From the NCBI GenBank assembly GCA_964620425.1, contig CAZUGV010000003.1:124001-188000 (forward strand): 64,000 bases of DNA, given 5' to 3'. Below, piece after piece: positions 43,145 to 52,695 of the stretch. How positions within the stretch are numbered: the first letter of the stretch is position 1; every line of letters starts with the position of its first letter. A model generated the notes under the pieces. That model was not told the DNA's origin. It was given only the letters and a program-made list of their open reading frames with translations, and did not search any database. Origin of the DNA: DASXUG01 sp964620425 (GTDB lineage Bacteria > Pseudomonadota > Gammaproteobacteria > Burkholderiales > Methylophilaceae). The translations under genes and the position numbers were made by a program.

Positions 43145-43651
43145 ATGTATTTAGATATTGAAAACTTAGGCATGGCCGATAAATTTGTTGATGACATTCT
43201 TGAGATTATTAATCATATCAAGTTGTTTGAAGGCTTTAGTGTCGATGAGGTTAGAGTGTTATGTCATTACATGCAATGCTATGCAGCACCTAGAGGTTAT
43301 AGTTTGTTGCGAGAGGGTGTAGAGGGGGATTATCTTCTTCTTTTGCTCAGCGGTGGTGTTGAAGTTAGAAAGCGTGTTTCGGATACAGAGGATAAGATTA
43401 TTGCTGAAATTGGTATTGGTGCAACCCTCGGTGAAATGTCTATGATTGACGGGGATATTCGTTTCGCTAGTTGTATCACTACGGTACCCACAGATTTTGC
43501 AGTATTTACGAGAGATTCGTTAAATGACATTCTTGTGCAAATGCCTAGGTTAGGTAACAAATTTTTGTTGGTATTGCTCCAGTTAATGACTTATCGTTTA
43601 CGTGACACTTGCGATCGCTTATTGCCAGGCGCATATGGTGCTGCAGTATAA
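43145..43651 (+). CDS. Cyclic-nucleotide-binding-domain protein
   Basis: 168 residues comprising a single cNMP-binding domain (HYMQCYAAPRGYSLLREGVEGDYLLLLLSGGVEV, shown as family core; GATLGEMSMIDGDIRFASC is the phosphate-binding cassette). There is no DNA-binding domain, so it is a signalling protein rather than a CRP-type regulator. It is the first gene on the plus strand of the exosortase locus; the ligand is unknown. Confidence 0.85.
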   Translation: MYLDIENLGMADKFVDDILEIINHIKLFEGFSVDEVRVLCHYMQCYAAPRGYSLLREGVEGDYLLLLLSGGVEVRKRVSDTEDKIIAEIGIGATLGEMSMIDGDIRFASCITTVPTDFAVFTRDSLNDILVQMPRLGNKFLLVLLQLMTYRLRDTCDRLLPGAYGAAV

Positions 43652-43740
43652 GCATAAATATAAATGTTATTAAGCGAGTTTTTGGTTAAATTACCGTTTG
43701 ATAGTGTTTATTGTTTGATCAATCTTAAGCCAATGTTTTT

Positions 43741-44727
43741 GTGGTTTTGGTGACTCTAATAAGCAATGAGAAAAAACAATTGACGACACTTAGTAATTTT
43801 AACGGTAATTTAAAAGACGATGGTTTTCAGGGTGAAAAGTATAAGTCCTTACTACCTTGGGTAGTTCTAGTAGCTGGTTTTACGGCAATGTACCTGCCAA
43901 CATTTTACGATTTGTTCAACGGAGTATGGCTTACCGATAAACAAGCGCACGGCCCTATAGTCTTGGCTGTTTCAATTTGGTTTTTTTACTTTAAAACACA
44001 AGCGTTAAAAGATAGACCTATTCCACTCAAAACTGCGCCAGTTTCTGGATTTTTTGCATTTTTGGTTGGTTTGTTGATGTATGTCTTAGGACGATCACAG
44101 AATGTATTGTTTCTAGAGGTTGGATCCTTAATTTTTATCTTATTGGGTGTTTTGTTCAGTTTTTGGGGTACAAAGCTTGCAAGACATTACTGGTTTGCCT
44201 TTTTCTTCTTATTATTTGTCATTCCGTTACCTTCATCATTGGTAGATGCTGCAACCCAGCCCATGAAAATTGCAGCCTCTTACGGTGCTTTTCATCTGCT
44301 AAATTGGATGGAGTACCCAGTTACTCGCTTTGGCGTGATTATCAATATTGGACCATACCCACTATTTGTAGCCGATGCTTGTGCAGGATTAAACTCACTC
44401 TTTACCCTTGAAGCGTTGGGTTTGTTGTATATGAATATTGTTCGCCACGAATCTGCTTTACGCAATGCAATATTAGCTGCTTTGATTATTCCTATTTCAT
44501 TCACTGCTAATGTAACGCGGGTAACGGTGTTGGCGCTCATTACTTATCATATGGGCAAAGAAGCTGGCGAAGGATTCTTGCATGGGTTCTCTGGCATGGT
44601 GCTTTTCTTGACAGCGCTGTCTTTGATTATTTTTGTCGACTCACTACTAAGAAAGATCTCGGAGTGGTGGGCGTTAAGAAGGACAAAAGTGGCTGTTGCT
44701 ACAACCAAAGTGAGCGTTAGTCCATGA
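43741..44727 (+). CDS. xrtB: Exosortase B
   Basis: 328 residues if started at the GTG at 43741; another GTG at 43750 is possible and no good RBS is visible. About eight membrane helices. The catalytic residues of exosortases are visible: Cys in ADACAGLNSLFTLEALG, Arg in NVTRVTVLALITYH and His in GFLHGFSGM. It is an integral membrane transpeptidase-like enzyme that processes PEP-CTERM tails and couples to exopolysaccharide export. A PEP-CTERM substrate is encoded at 61134. Confidence 0.92.
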   Translation: MVLVTLISNEKKQLTTLSNFNGNLKDDGFQGEKYKSLLPWVVLVAGFTAMYLPTFYDLFNGVWLTDKQAHGPIVLAVSIWFFYFKTQALKDRPIPLKTAPVSGFFAFLVGLLMYVLGRSQNVLFLEVGSLIFILLGVLFSFWGTKLARHYWFAFFFLLFVIPLPSSLVDAATQPMKIAASYGAFHLLNWMEYPVTRFGVIINIGPYPLFVADACAGLNSLFTLEALGLLYMNIVRHESALRNAILAALIIPISFTANVTRVTVLALITYHMGKEAGEGFLHGFSGMVLFLTALSLIIFVDSLLRKISEWWALRRTKVAVATTKVSVSP

Positions 44728-45440
44728 TACAACTCGCTAAAATTCCTTTTGGAAAAAGTCTTTTATTTGCTGTTTTGATGGCAGTGGCAGCGATTGGCGC
44801 TGTGTATGCAAAGCCAAAGTTACAACCAGGTAAAGAGGCGCCTTTGTTGGAAACGGTGATACCTAAAGCATTTGGTGATTGGCATGAAGAGTCATCCTCA
44901 GAGCAACAGGTTTCACTTTCAACCGATGGCGAAAAATCACAAGACCAACCATATGATCAAGTGCTGTCTAGAGTTTATGTCAATACTCATGGTGATGCGG
45001 TGATGTTAGCGTTAGCCTATGCCAAAGAACAAAAACAAGATGTAAAAATCCACCGACCTGAAGTCTGTTATGTTGCGCAAGGCTATTCTCTTCTAAGTAA
45101 AAATGATGCTGAGATTTATCTTTCGCCTAATATCCCAGCAGCTCAAAGCAAACGTTTACTGACAAAACGTGATGGGCGCGTTGAAACAGTGAGTTATTGG
45201 GTGCGAGTTGGCAATCAATATCCACGTGGTGGGTTAGACGCACGTATGGTGATTTTTAAAGATGGGCTCAAAGGCAAAGTTGACGATGGTATATTGGTAC
45301 GCGCTTCTATCATTGTTCCCGACGAGTCTGCAGCAAGTGCAGCTTTTGAGCAACAAGAGCGCTTCATGGCGGACTTGGCTAGAACTGTCGCCTTAACCGC
45401 ACCAGGTCTTCTGACAGCACAAAAAAGTGAAGTAAAGTAA
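44724..45440 (+). CDS. epsI: EpsI, exosortase-associated protein
   Basis: 238 residues: one N-terminal membrane segment and the EpsI domain (PKAFGDWHEESS, VHRPEVCYVAQGY-like segment IHRPEVCYVAQGYSLLS, VSYWVRVGNQYPRGG). It overlaps the exosortase stop (ATGA). It is the usual partner of exosortases in polysaccharide loci. Confidence 0.9.
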   Translation: MIQLAKIPFGKSLLFAVLMAVAAIGAVYAKPKLQPGKEAPLLETVIPKAFGDWHEESSSEQQVSLSTDGEKSQDQPYDQVLSRVYVNTHGDAVMLALAYAKEQKQDVKIHRPEVCYVAQGYSLLSKNDAEIYLSPNIPAAQSKRLLTKRDGRVETVSYWVRVGNQYPRGGLDARMVIFKDGLKGKVDDGILVRASIIVPDESAASAAFEQQERFMADLARTVALTAPGLLTAQKSEVK

Positions 45441-45497
45441 AATGCTTTATACTCAATTTATTAAGCGTTGGGCTTATTTAATGTTGGGTGGGTAGAA

Positions 45498-46760
45498 ATG
45501 AGCCAGACTAAAATCGCCTATTTTGTGAATCAGTATCCTAAAGTTAGTCATAGCTTTATTCGACGAGAAATTTTAGCTTTGGAGCGACAAGGTTTTGCGG
45601 TACAACGTATTGCATTACGGGGTTGGCGGGATCATATCGTTGATTCGGATGACTTGCGTGAGCGCGAGCAAACGCAATATGTGCTGCAAGCAGGGATGTT
45701 TGCCTTGTTACTAGCTGGTTTTCGTGTACTTTTACATTCTCCTTCAAAGTTTCTTTCTGCGCTAAAACTGGCGTTTCGCATGAGTAAGCGGGCGGATCGT
45801 CCGTTGCCATTGCATTTTATTTACTTGGCAGAGGCTTGTTGTATCTTGCCTTGGTTAAAACACACACAGCATATTCATGCGCACTTTGGTACGAACTCAA
45901 CAGAAGTTGTCATGTTGGCGAATGCCTTAGGTGGCCCAAGTTATAGTTTTACCGTACATGGGCCAGAAGAGTTTGATAAACCTGAGTTTATTCATCTTGC
46001 CGAGAAAGTGCGTCGATCAGCTTTTGTGGTGGCGATCAGTTCATATGGTCGAAGTCAGATTTATCGTTGGATAGATAATGCACTTTGGAATAAGGTGAAA
46101 GTAGTCCATTGCGGCTTGGAACAAGATTTTCATTCAGTGGCTCCCGTACCTATCCCTCAAAAGCCACGCATGGTTTGTGTGGGGCGGTTATGTGAACAAA
46201 AGGGGCAGTTGTTACTGGTTGAGGCTGTCAGCCTATTGGCAAATAAGGGGTTAGATTTTGAGTTGGTATTAGCGGGCGACGGGGAAATGCGTTCGGAAAT
46301 CGAAACACTTATTGAAAAATATAAACTAAAAGAAAAGGTAACGATTACTGGTTGGATTAGTAGTCATCAAGTACGTGAAGAAATATTGGCTGCTCGCGCG
46401 TTGGTGCTTCCTAGCTTTGCAGAAGGATTGCCAGTGGTAATCATGGAGGCTATGGCATTGCGCAGGCCAGTACTCACAACGTATGTTGCAGGAATCCCTG
46501 AGTTGGTTCTGGATAAAGCCTGTGGTTGGTTGTTTGCTGCGGGTGATGTACACGCGTTGGCTGATACGCTTGAGCAGTTTTTATCTACGCCCCCAAATAT
46601 TTTGCAAGCCATGGGAGATGCCGCATATGAACGCGTGATCGCGCGTCACTCAATTGATACTGAAGCGGCTAAATTAAGTGCATTATTCAACGAAGCAATT
46701 AGTCAGCAAGATAGCTACACAAAAGGTCAGGAAAATCTAGCGACAGGACGCAAAATATGA
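45498..46760 (+). CDS. Glycosyltransferase family 4 protein
   Basis: 420 residues from the ATG at 45498 (MSQTKIAYFVNQYP) with GGTGGGT upstream; an in-frame TTG-proximal start at 45468 adds residues that do not fit the family. GT-B fold: N-terminal FPKVSHSFIRREI-like segment and C-terminal PSFAEGLPVVIMEAMALRRP donor-binding motif. It adds a sugar to the lipid-linked repeat unit. Confidence 0.9.
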   Translation: MSQTKIAYFVNQYPKVSHSFIRREILALERQGFAVQRIALRGWRDHIVDSDDLREREQTQYVLQAGMFALLLAGFRVLLHSPSKFLSALKLAFRMSKRADRPLPLHFIYLAEACCILPWLKHTQHIHAHFGTNSTEVVMLANALGGPSYSFTVHGPEEFDKPEFIHLAEKVRRSAFVVAISSYGRSQIYRWIDNALWNKVKVVHCGLEQDFHSVAPVPIPQKPRMVCVGRLCEQKGQLLLVEAVSLLANKGLDFELVLAGDGEMRSEIETLIEKYKLKEKVTITGWISSHQVREEILAARALVLPSFAEGLPVVIMEAMALRRPVLTTYVAGIPELVLDKACGWLFAAGDVHALADTLEQFLSTPPNILQAMGDAAYERVIARHSIDTEAAKLSALFNEAISQQDSYTKGQENLATGRKI

Positions 46761-47935
46761 TCGTACTTCAGGTATTGTTTATCATTGCGCTACTCGTTCT
46801 TAGTTTGCCCGTGTTGTTGTTTTTCTTGCAGATTGCTTTTTCTTTACGGCAATACCATCCAAAACCGCTGCCCAATGTGCAACGTCCAACCGTCGTGGTG
46901 TTGATCCCCGCCCATAATGAGTCTTCAGGCCTTATTCCAACTTTGCAATCTGTTAAACCTCAACTTGTGCTAGGTGATCGTATTGTGTTGGTTGCCGATA
47001 ATTGCACAGATGACACGGCTGATGTTGCAAGATCCCAAGGGGTTGAGGTTATCGAGCGTAAAAATTTGCATCTTCGCGGCAAGGGATATGCGCTTGATTT
47101 TGGTGTGCGTTTTTTAATGGCATCCCCGCCTGATGTGGTGGTGGTAGTCGATGCGGACTGCATTGTGGAAGCTGGTAGCTTAGATAGACTAGCGCGCACC
47201 TGCTTGCAGAGTAATCGACCTGTGCAAGCACTTTATTTAATGAAGTCTCCTCCTGATGCAAATTTAAAGACCAAAATCGCTGAATTTGCATGGGCTGTAA
47301 AAGATTGGGCGCGCCCGCTTGGTTTTTTAAGATTGGGCTTGCCATGCCAGTTGATGGGCACAGGCATGGCTTTTCCTTGGCCTTTATTGATGACAGCAGA
47401 GCTTGCAACTGGGCATATTGTTGAAGATTTAAAGTTAGGTTTGGATTTTGCCGCGGCAAGAAGGCCTCCCTTGTTTTGCCCAGAAGCCCTAGTCACAAGC
47501 ACTTTCCCGCAGAATAATGAGGGCGTTCAATCGCAACGAACGCGTTGGGAGCACGGCCATTTGGGGATGATTTTACAAGATGGTCCTCGCGAGCTTCTGA
47601 CAGGGATTGCTGGTTTGAATTTAGGATTGTTTGTATTAGCGCTTGATATGTGTGTGCCACCATTAGCACTTTTGTTGATGTTGGTTTTTGTGTTAACTGC
47701 TTGTGCAATTGCTCTTGCATTAATCACCACAAACTTGTGGCCTTGGCTTCTTGCATTTATTACCTTATTTGTTCTTGGTTTTGGTACAATTTTGGCATGG
47801 ACGAAATTTGGAAAGTCTATTATCAGTTTACGAGATTTATTATCCGTGCCCTTCTACATGCTGGGTAAAATATCGGTGTACGCAAAATTTTTGGTAAAAC
47901 GGCAAAAAGAGTGGGTGCGCTCTAATCGAGATTAA
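46757..47935 (+). CDS. Membrane glycosyltransferase family 2 protein
   Basis: 392 residues: N-terminal membrane helix, GT-A domain (VLIPAHNESSGLIPTL, VVVDADC for the Asp-x-Asp site) and three or four C-terminal helices. The later motif QRTRWEHGHLG is the Q-x-x-RW signature of processive enzymes. It overlaps the preceding gene by four bases. Probably a polymerising or chain-extending enzyme of the exopolysaccharide. Confidence 0.9.
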   Translation: MIVLQVLFIIALLVLSLPVLLFFLQIAFSLRQYHPKPLPNVQRPTVVVLIPAHNESSGLIPTLQSVKPQLVLGDRIVLVADNCTDDTADVARSQGVEVIERKNLHLRGKGYALDFGVRFLMASPPDVVVVVDADCIVEAGSLDRLARTCLQSNRPVQALYLMKSPPDANLKTKIAEFAWAVKDWARPLGFLRLGLPCQLMGTGMAFPWPLLMTAELATGHIVEDLKLGLDFAAARRPPLFCPEALVTSTFPQNNEGVQSQRTRWEHGHLGMILQDGPRELLTGIAGLNLGLFVLALDMCVPPLALLLMLVFVLTACAIALALITTNLWPWLLAFITLFVLGFGTILAWTKFGKSIISLRDLLSVPFYMLGKISVYAKFLVKRQKEWVRSNRD

Positions 47936-47944
47936 CTACTTTTT

Positions 47945-47974
47945 AGCGCTCATGCTATGCATGAGGGCTGTTTC
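47945..47974 (+). terminator. Probable terminator after the GT2 gene
   Basis: CTCATGC (47949-47955) and GCATGAG (47959-47965) form a perfect stem with loop TAT, extended by AGCG/GGCT and followed by TGTTTCTT. The T-run is imperfect. Confidence 0.6.
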
Positions 47975-48017
47975 TTACAATAATAAAAATTAACATTTAC
48001 TTTTTATCGGGGTAGCT

Positions 48018-48788
48018 TTGGATAAGCGATTTAACTTGTTTGGGATTACGATAGATCGACTTGATATGCATGAGAGTGTGCAATTGATTCGTGCTTGGCT
48101 GCATGCCCCTGATCGGGCTTGTAAGTACGTCGTTACTCCCAACGTAGATCATATTGTGCTACTTGATGAAAATGCTCAGTTCAAGCAAGCTTATGATCAA
48201 GCTGCTATGACTGTAATCGATGGTAATCCAGTATTGTGGGCGGCAAGAATTTTTGGTGAGCCTGTTCCAAGTACAGTACGAGGTAGTGATCTTACTCCTG
48301 CAATATTTGAATGTTTTAATGCCAAGCAAGAGCCGCTTAAAGTATTTTTGCTAGGGGCTATGCCTGGTGTTGCAGATCGAGCTGCACATATTGTGATGCA
48401 ACAATGGTCTTATGTAACAGTCGTGGGTACATTGAGTCCGAGTTACGGTTTTGAAAAAAATATTGCGGAATCAAAAGCAATTTGTGATGCCATCAATGCG
48501 TCCGGTGCGGATTTGCTTGTGATCGGTTTAGGGGCGCCAAAGCAAGAGTTGTGGGTGCATCAGTATTACCAACAATTGTCGGTTAAAGTAGCATTGTGCG
48601 TTGGCGCAACTATAGATTTTATTGCTGGGGAAAAAAGCCGCGCACCTGATTGGATGAAGTTGCTTTGTTTGGAGTGGCTACACCGGCTCTCTACTGAGCC
48701 TAAGCGATTGGGGCGGCGTTATTTAAAAGATGCAATGATTTTCCCTAGATTGGTCGTTAAAGAATGGTGTGCGAGGACTAAATCATAA
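48018..48788 (+). CDS. WecG/TagA/CpsF-family glycosyltransferase (GT26)
   Basis: 256 residues from a TTG at 48018 with GGGG upstream. Family landmarks are VVTPNVDHIVLL, VIDGNPVLWAARIFG, DLLVIGLGAPKQELWV and GATIDFIAGEKSRAP. These enzymes transfer N-acetylmannosaminuronate, N-acetylmannosamine or related sugars to lipid-linked intermediates. Part of the exopolysaccharide repeat assembly. Confidence 0.91.
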   Translation: MDKRFNLFGITIDRLDMHESVQLIRAWLHAPDRACKYVVTPNVDHIVLLDENAQFKQAYDQAAMTVIDGNPVLWAARIFGEPVPSTVRGSDLTPAIFECFNAKQEPLKVFLLGAMPGVADRAAHIVMQQWSYVTVVGTLSPSYGFEKNIAESKAICDAINASGADLLVIGLGAPKQELWVHQYYQQLSVKVALCVGATIDFIAGEKSRAPDWMKLLCLEWLHRLSTEPKRLGRRYLKDAMIFPRLVVKEWCARTKS

Positions 48789-48843
48789 TCTTGTTGCATT
48801 CTTAATAAAAGATTTAAACGTTTAAGTTTTAGGGATAGTGTAA

Positions 48844-50259
48844 ATGAAGAAAATAATTCCAGTAATTTTGTCAGGTGGATCAGGAACCCGTTTATGGCCT
48901 TTGTCTCGTGCATCGCTACCTAAACAGCTATTGCCTTTGGTTTCAGATGATTCAATGTTGCAAGCTACTTTAAAAAGACTTTCAGGTTGGGCAAATGTCG
49001 ATGCGCCTATGGTAGTTTGTGGAAACGACCATCGCTTTTTGGTGGCAGAACAGCTACGTGACATGGCAGTGGAGCCGCGCTTAATTATGTTAGAACCGAT
49101 TGGCCGCAATACCGCTCCTGCAATTGCCGCCGCAGCCTGTGCTATTGAAAATGAAGATGCTTTGATGCTGGTGTTGCCAGCGGATCATGTCATTAGCAAT
49201 TTAGTAGCATTTGAGGCGGCAGTTAATAAGGCGGCAATTGCTGCTGAACGCGGTCAGTTGGTGACTTTTGGAATACAACCCAATTTGCCCGAAACTGGCT
49301 ATGGCTATATTCAGTCAGGCGCAAATTTTGAGCTTGTGGATGGTTGCTTTAAAGTGGAGCGTTTCGTTGAAAAACCAAATGCTGAAACCGCGCAACAATA
49401 TTTAGATGAAGGAAATTATTTCTGGAACAGTGGTATGTTCTTGTTTTCTCCTCAGGTTTATTTGGGTGAGCTTACGAAGTTTAATCCTGAAATGGTGGAA
49501 TGTGCTCGAAATGCATTTAATGCGAGCTATCAAGATTTGGATTTCTGTCGATTGGAAGAAAAATCATTCTCCGCTTGCCCCTCAGACTCAATTGATTATG
49601 CGGTTATGGAAAAAACAACATTAGCCGCAGTAGTGCCTGTAGATATGGGATGGAACGATGTAGGCTCATGGACGGCATTGTGGGATGTGCAAGCCAAAGA
49701 TACAGATGGTAATGCAATTCGTGGTGATGTTTATGTGAGTGATGTTAAAAACACGTTGATTCGTGGAGAGAGCCGTTTTGTGGCGGCTGTAGGCGTTGAA
49801 AATTTACTGATTGTAGAAACGACAGATGCCGTGTTGGTAGCACATAAAGATTGCGCACAAGAAGTAAAAAAAGTGGTGGATTATCTTAAGGCTGAAAAAC
49901 GTTCAGAACATCAAATACATTCGCGTGTTTACCGTCCATGGGGTTGGTATGAGGGCATCGATTCAGGTGATCGCTTCCAAGTAAAACGCATTATGGTCAA
50001 ACCGGGTGAAAAGTTATCATTACAAATGCATCATCATCGCGCAGAACATTGGGTGGTGGTGAGTGGTTCGGCCATCATTACGATTGATGATGAATCTAAA
50101 CTTTATTCCGAAAATCAATCGACTTATATCCCGATTGGTGCGACACATCGTTTGGAAAACCCAGGCAAACTTCCTTTGCATTTGATTGAGGTGCAGTCAG
50201 GCGCGTATTTGGGCGAGGATGATATTGTTCGCTTTAATGATACATATGGGCGTGTTTAA
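48844..50259 (+). CDS. Mannose-1-phosphate guanylyltransferase/mannose-6-phosphate isomerase
   Basis: 471 residues. The nucleotidyltransferase start IPVILSGGSGTRLWPLSR and FVEKPN, and a C-terminal type II phosphomannose isomerase cupin (RPWGWYEGIDSGDRFQVKRI, LQMHHHRAEHWVVVSG) identify a ManC/AlgA-type bifunctional enzyme. It supplies GDP-mannose to the exopolysaccharide. Confidence 0.95.
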   Translation: MKKIIPVILSGGSGTRLWPLSRASLPKQLLPLVSDDSMLQATLKRLSGWANVDAPMVVCGNDHRFLVAEQLRDMAVEPRLIMLEPIGRNTAPAIAAAACAIENEDALMLVLPADHVISNLVAFEAAVNKAAIAAERGQLVTFGIQPNLPETGYGYIQSGANFELVDGCFKVERFVEKPNAETAQQYLDEGNYFWNSGMFLFSPQVYLGELTKFNPEMVECARNAFNASYQDLDFCRLEEKSFSACPSDSIDYAVMEKTTLAAVVPVDMGWNDVGSWTALWDVQAKDTDGNAIRGDVYVSDVKNTLIRGESRFVAAVGVENLLIVETTDAVLVAHKDCAQEVKKVVDYLKAEKRSEHQIHSRVYRPWGWYEGIDSGDRFQVKRIMVKPGEKLSLQMHHHRAEHWVVVSGSAIITIDDESKLYSENQSTYIPIGATHRLENPGKLPLHLIEVQSGAYLGEDDIVRFNDTYGRV

Positions 50260-50330
50260 GATTGCGAAGTGATCAAAGCGCTTTGCTCAATGAATCGTTT
50301 TTTTGTTTTTTTGAAAGTAAAATCGCCCGC

Positions 50331-51455
50331 ATGATTGCCTTAACCCATGACTTTAAAAAATCAGGATGGGTGTTTTACTTTGTATTATTTAGCTTAATTT
50401 TTCTAAACGCTACCTTAGTGCAAGCCGAGGAGGTGGGGCGGCAGCTGATAATTAATACGCCGCAGTCAGGCTCATTGATTAAGCCAGAGAATGTGGCTGT
50501 GGTTGTCAATCAGTTAGATGAAAAAAGTGTAGAGGTTGGACAGTACTATTTAACTGCACGCAATATTCCAGAAAAGAACTTAATCAAAGTGAGCTTACCT
50601 AAGGCGCTTAGAGCAATTTCACTTGAGGAATTCGAAAAATTTAAGAAGCTAGTGTATGCAAACTTAAGTGACGATATTCAAGTCATTGTAATGGTGTGGA
50701 CTACGCCTTATGCTGTGGATTGTAATTCGATCACCTCTGCCATGACGCTTGGTTATGATAACGCTAATTGCGCATGCAACCCTGCCAAACCAAACTTTAA
50801 GGTGAATCCGTACTTTGATAGTGCCTCTAAAAAGCCGTTTAAAGATTATGGAATGCGCTTGTCTATGTTGTTACCAATTGAATCTGTTCGACAAGCTAAA
50901 GAATTGGTTGATCGTGGCGTCTTAAGTTCATTTAAGCTTAATGATGGCTCAGCTTATTTGTTGCGAACGGATGATGTCGCGAGAAGTGGCCCGCGTGAAC
51001 AGTTTTTCCCCCCTGATTTAGCTAAAATCCCAGCGAAAGGGTTAACCATACGCAATATGAAGGTGAACTCTATTGAGCACCGAGATGATGTAATGTTTTA
51101 TTTTACAGGTGCAGCGAGCGTCCCACGCCTAGAAACACTAAACTTTTTACCAGGCGCAATTGCCGATCACCTAACTTCGTACGGTGGCGATTTGATTGGA
51201 ACTGGTCAAATGTCTAGTATGCGCTGGTTAATCGCTGGTGCTACAGCCAGCTATGGAACAGTGAGTGAACCTTGTAACTATTGGCAAAAATTTCCTAATC
51301 CAGCTGTTTTAATGAAGCATTATGTGAATGGTGAAACAGCGGTTGAGGCTTATTGGAAGAGCGTGGCATGGGTAGGGCAAGGAATCTTTATTGGTGAGCC
51401 CCTCGCGGCACCATATCAGGCGACGCGGGGATTTCCTGCAAGTATTGCAGAATAA
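50331..51455 (+). CDS. TIGR03790-family exported protein
   Basis: 374 residues from the ATG at 50331, which directly precedes a signal peptide (YFVLFSLIFLNATLVQA); a TTG at 50262 would bury it. Core motifs are VAVVVNQLDEKSVEVGQYYLTARNIPEKNLIKV (family start, cited in part) and later GDLIGTGQMSSMRWL. This family of unknown function recurs in genomes with exosortase systems. The AG...GATASYGTVSEPCNYW segment resembles the end of caspase/gingipain-like folds, but a catalytic pair cannot be assigned confidently. Confidence 0.8.
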   Translation: MIALTHDFKKSGWVFYFVLFSLIFLNATLVQAEEVGRQLIINTPQSGSLIKPENVAVVVNQLDEKSVEVGQYYLTARNIPEKNLIKVSLPKALRAISLEEFEKFKKLVYANLSDDIQVIVMVWTTPYAVDCNSITSAMTLGYDNANCACNPAKPNFKVNPYFDSASKKPFKDYGMRLSMLLPIESVRQAKELVDRGVLSSFKLNDGSAYLLRTDDVARSGPREQFFPPDLAKIPAKGLTIRNMKVNSIEHRDDVMFYFTGAASVPRLETLNFLPGAIADHLTSYGGDLIGTGQMSSMRWLIAGATASYGTVSEPCNYWQKFPNPAVLMKHYVNGETAVEAYWKSVAWVGQGIFIGEPLAAPYQATRGFPASIAE

Positions 51456-51669
51456 AGATTTGAAATTTTGGATGATTGGTAAGTATTAAGCTGTCGTTTT
51501 TTTGTAACGAAAATTAATCTAATTTGTCACATTACGGTCAAGAATTGTCACCATAATGTGCAAGAAATAATCTCAAATGTGATTTTAGATGGGCATTTAG
51601 GCATAATGCAAAAGGCTTTGCAGAATTCAAAATAACAATCAAATTACGCTAATTTTTACACAGGTTTAT

Positions 51670-52584
51670 ATGAAAATGATTAAAAAAGTCACTAAAGCAG
51701 TTTTTCCAGTCGCAGGTATGGGCACACGTTTTTTACCAGCAACTAAAGCAAACCCCAAAGAAATGTTACCGATTGTGGATAAACCACTGATTCAATACGC
51801 TGTAGAAGAGGCGGTTGCAGCTGGCATTACCGATTTAATATTTATCACAGGCCGTAATAAGCGTTCGATTTCAGACCATTTTGATATGGCGTATGAGCTT
51901 GAAAATGAGCTGGAGCGTAATGGAAAAACGCAGTTGTTAAAAATTGTGCAAAACATCGTTCCTAAAAACGTTAACTGTATTTATATTCGTCAAACTCAGG
52001 CATTGGGTTTAGGTCACGCGGTGCGCTTGGCCAAACCGGTGGTCAATGATGATGCTTTCGCTATTTTGTTGGCGGATGATTTGTTAGATGGCAAAGTACC
52101 CGTGATGAAGCAAATGGTTGATGCTTATGATTATTATCGTTGCTCATTATTAGGTGTTGAAAACGTGCCAGCGGATCAAACAGGTAGCTATGGTATTGTT
52201 GCCACGACGCCGGTTAAAGAGCATATTGAGCAAGTTTCTGGCATTGTTGAGAAACCAAAACCAGAAGAAGCGCCTTCTACATTAGCCGTTGTTGGTCGCT
52301 ATATTTTAACCCCTAGAATTTTCCACCATCTAGATCATGTACAACCAGGCAAGGGCGGGGAAATTCAATTAACAGACGGTATTTCAGCACTCCTGAATGA
52401 AGAGCAAATTTTGGCCTATCGATTTGATGGTATTCGTTACGATTGTGGTTCTAAATCTGGATACCTTGAGGCTACTGTGCGTTTAGGTCTTAAACATGCC
52501 GAGTGCGGTAAAGATTTCCGCGCTTTCTTAGAGCGTGAAATGATAGAGCAGGGAATTTGCCCAAAGCCAGAAAAAAAGAAATAA
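51670..52584 (+). CDS. galU: UTP-glucose-1-phosphate uridylyltransferase
   Basis: 304 residues with the GalU landmarks VFPVAGMGTRFLPATKANPKEMLP (in part), GLGHAV and DGIRYDCGSKSGYLEA. It makes UDP-glucose for exopolysaccharide. It is preceded by a 214-base gap with a CACATTA/TAATGTG inverted repeat (51528-51560) and followed by a terminator. Confidence 0.96.
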   Translation: MKMIKKVTKAVFPVAGMGTRFLPATKANPKEMLPIVDKPLIQYAVEEAVAAGITDLIFITGRNKRSISDHFDMAYELENELERNGKTQLLKIVQNIVPKNVNCIYIRQTQALGLGHAVRLAKPVVNDDAFAILLADDLLDGKVPVMKQMVDAYDYYRCSLLGVENVPADQTGSYGIVATTPVKEHIEQVSGIVEKPKPEEAPSTLAVVGRYILTPRIFHHLDHVQPGKGGEIQLTDGISALLNEEQILAYRFDGIRYDCGSKSGYLEATVRLGLKHAECGKDFRAFLEREMIEQGICPKPEKKK

Positions 52585-52649
52585 GTTACCTGTAGAAAGG
52601 TATTAGGTCAGATTTTTTTGGCTTTGTAATAGTTTAGGTAAATAAAACG

Positions 52650-52695
52650 GCTTTTAATTCACAAGACATTACTCTTGGGAATTAAAAGCTTTTTT
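52650..52695. terminator. Bidirectional terminator between galU and the decarboxylase gene
   Basis: GCTTTTAATTC (52650-52660) and GAATTAAAAGC (52679-52689) form an 11-bp stem, with an inner CAAGA/TCTTG stem, followed by TTTTTTA. The convergent gene ends at 52694, so it probably serves both. Confidence 0.85.

Noticed and set aside
51528..51560. CACATTA/TAATGTG inverted repeat upstream of galU as a CRP-type site
   Set aside because: Arms are short with a wide spacer that does not match the CRP consensus; kept only as a note in the galU entry.
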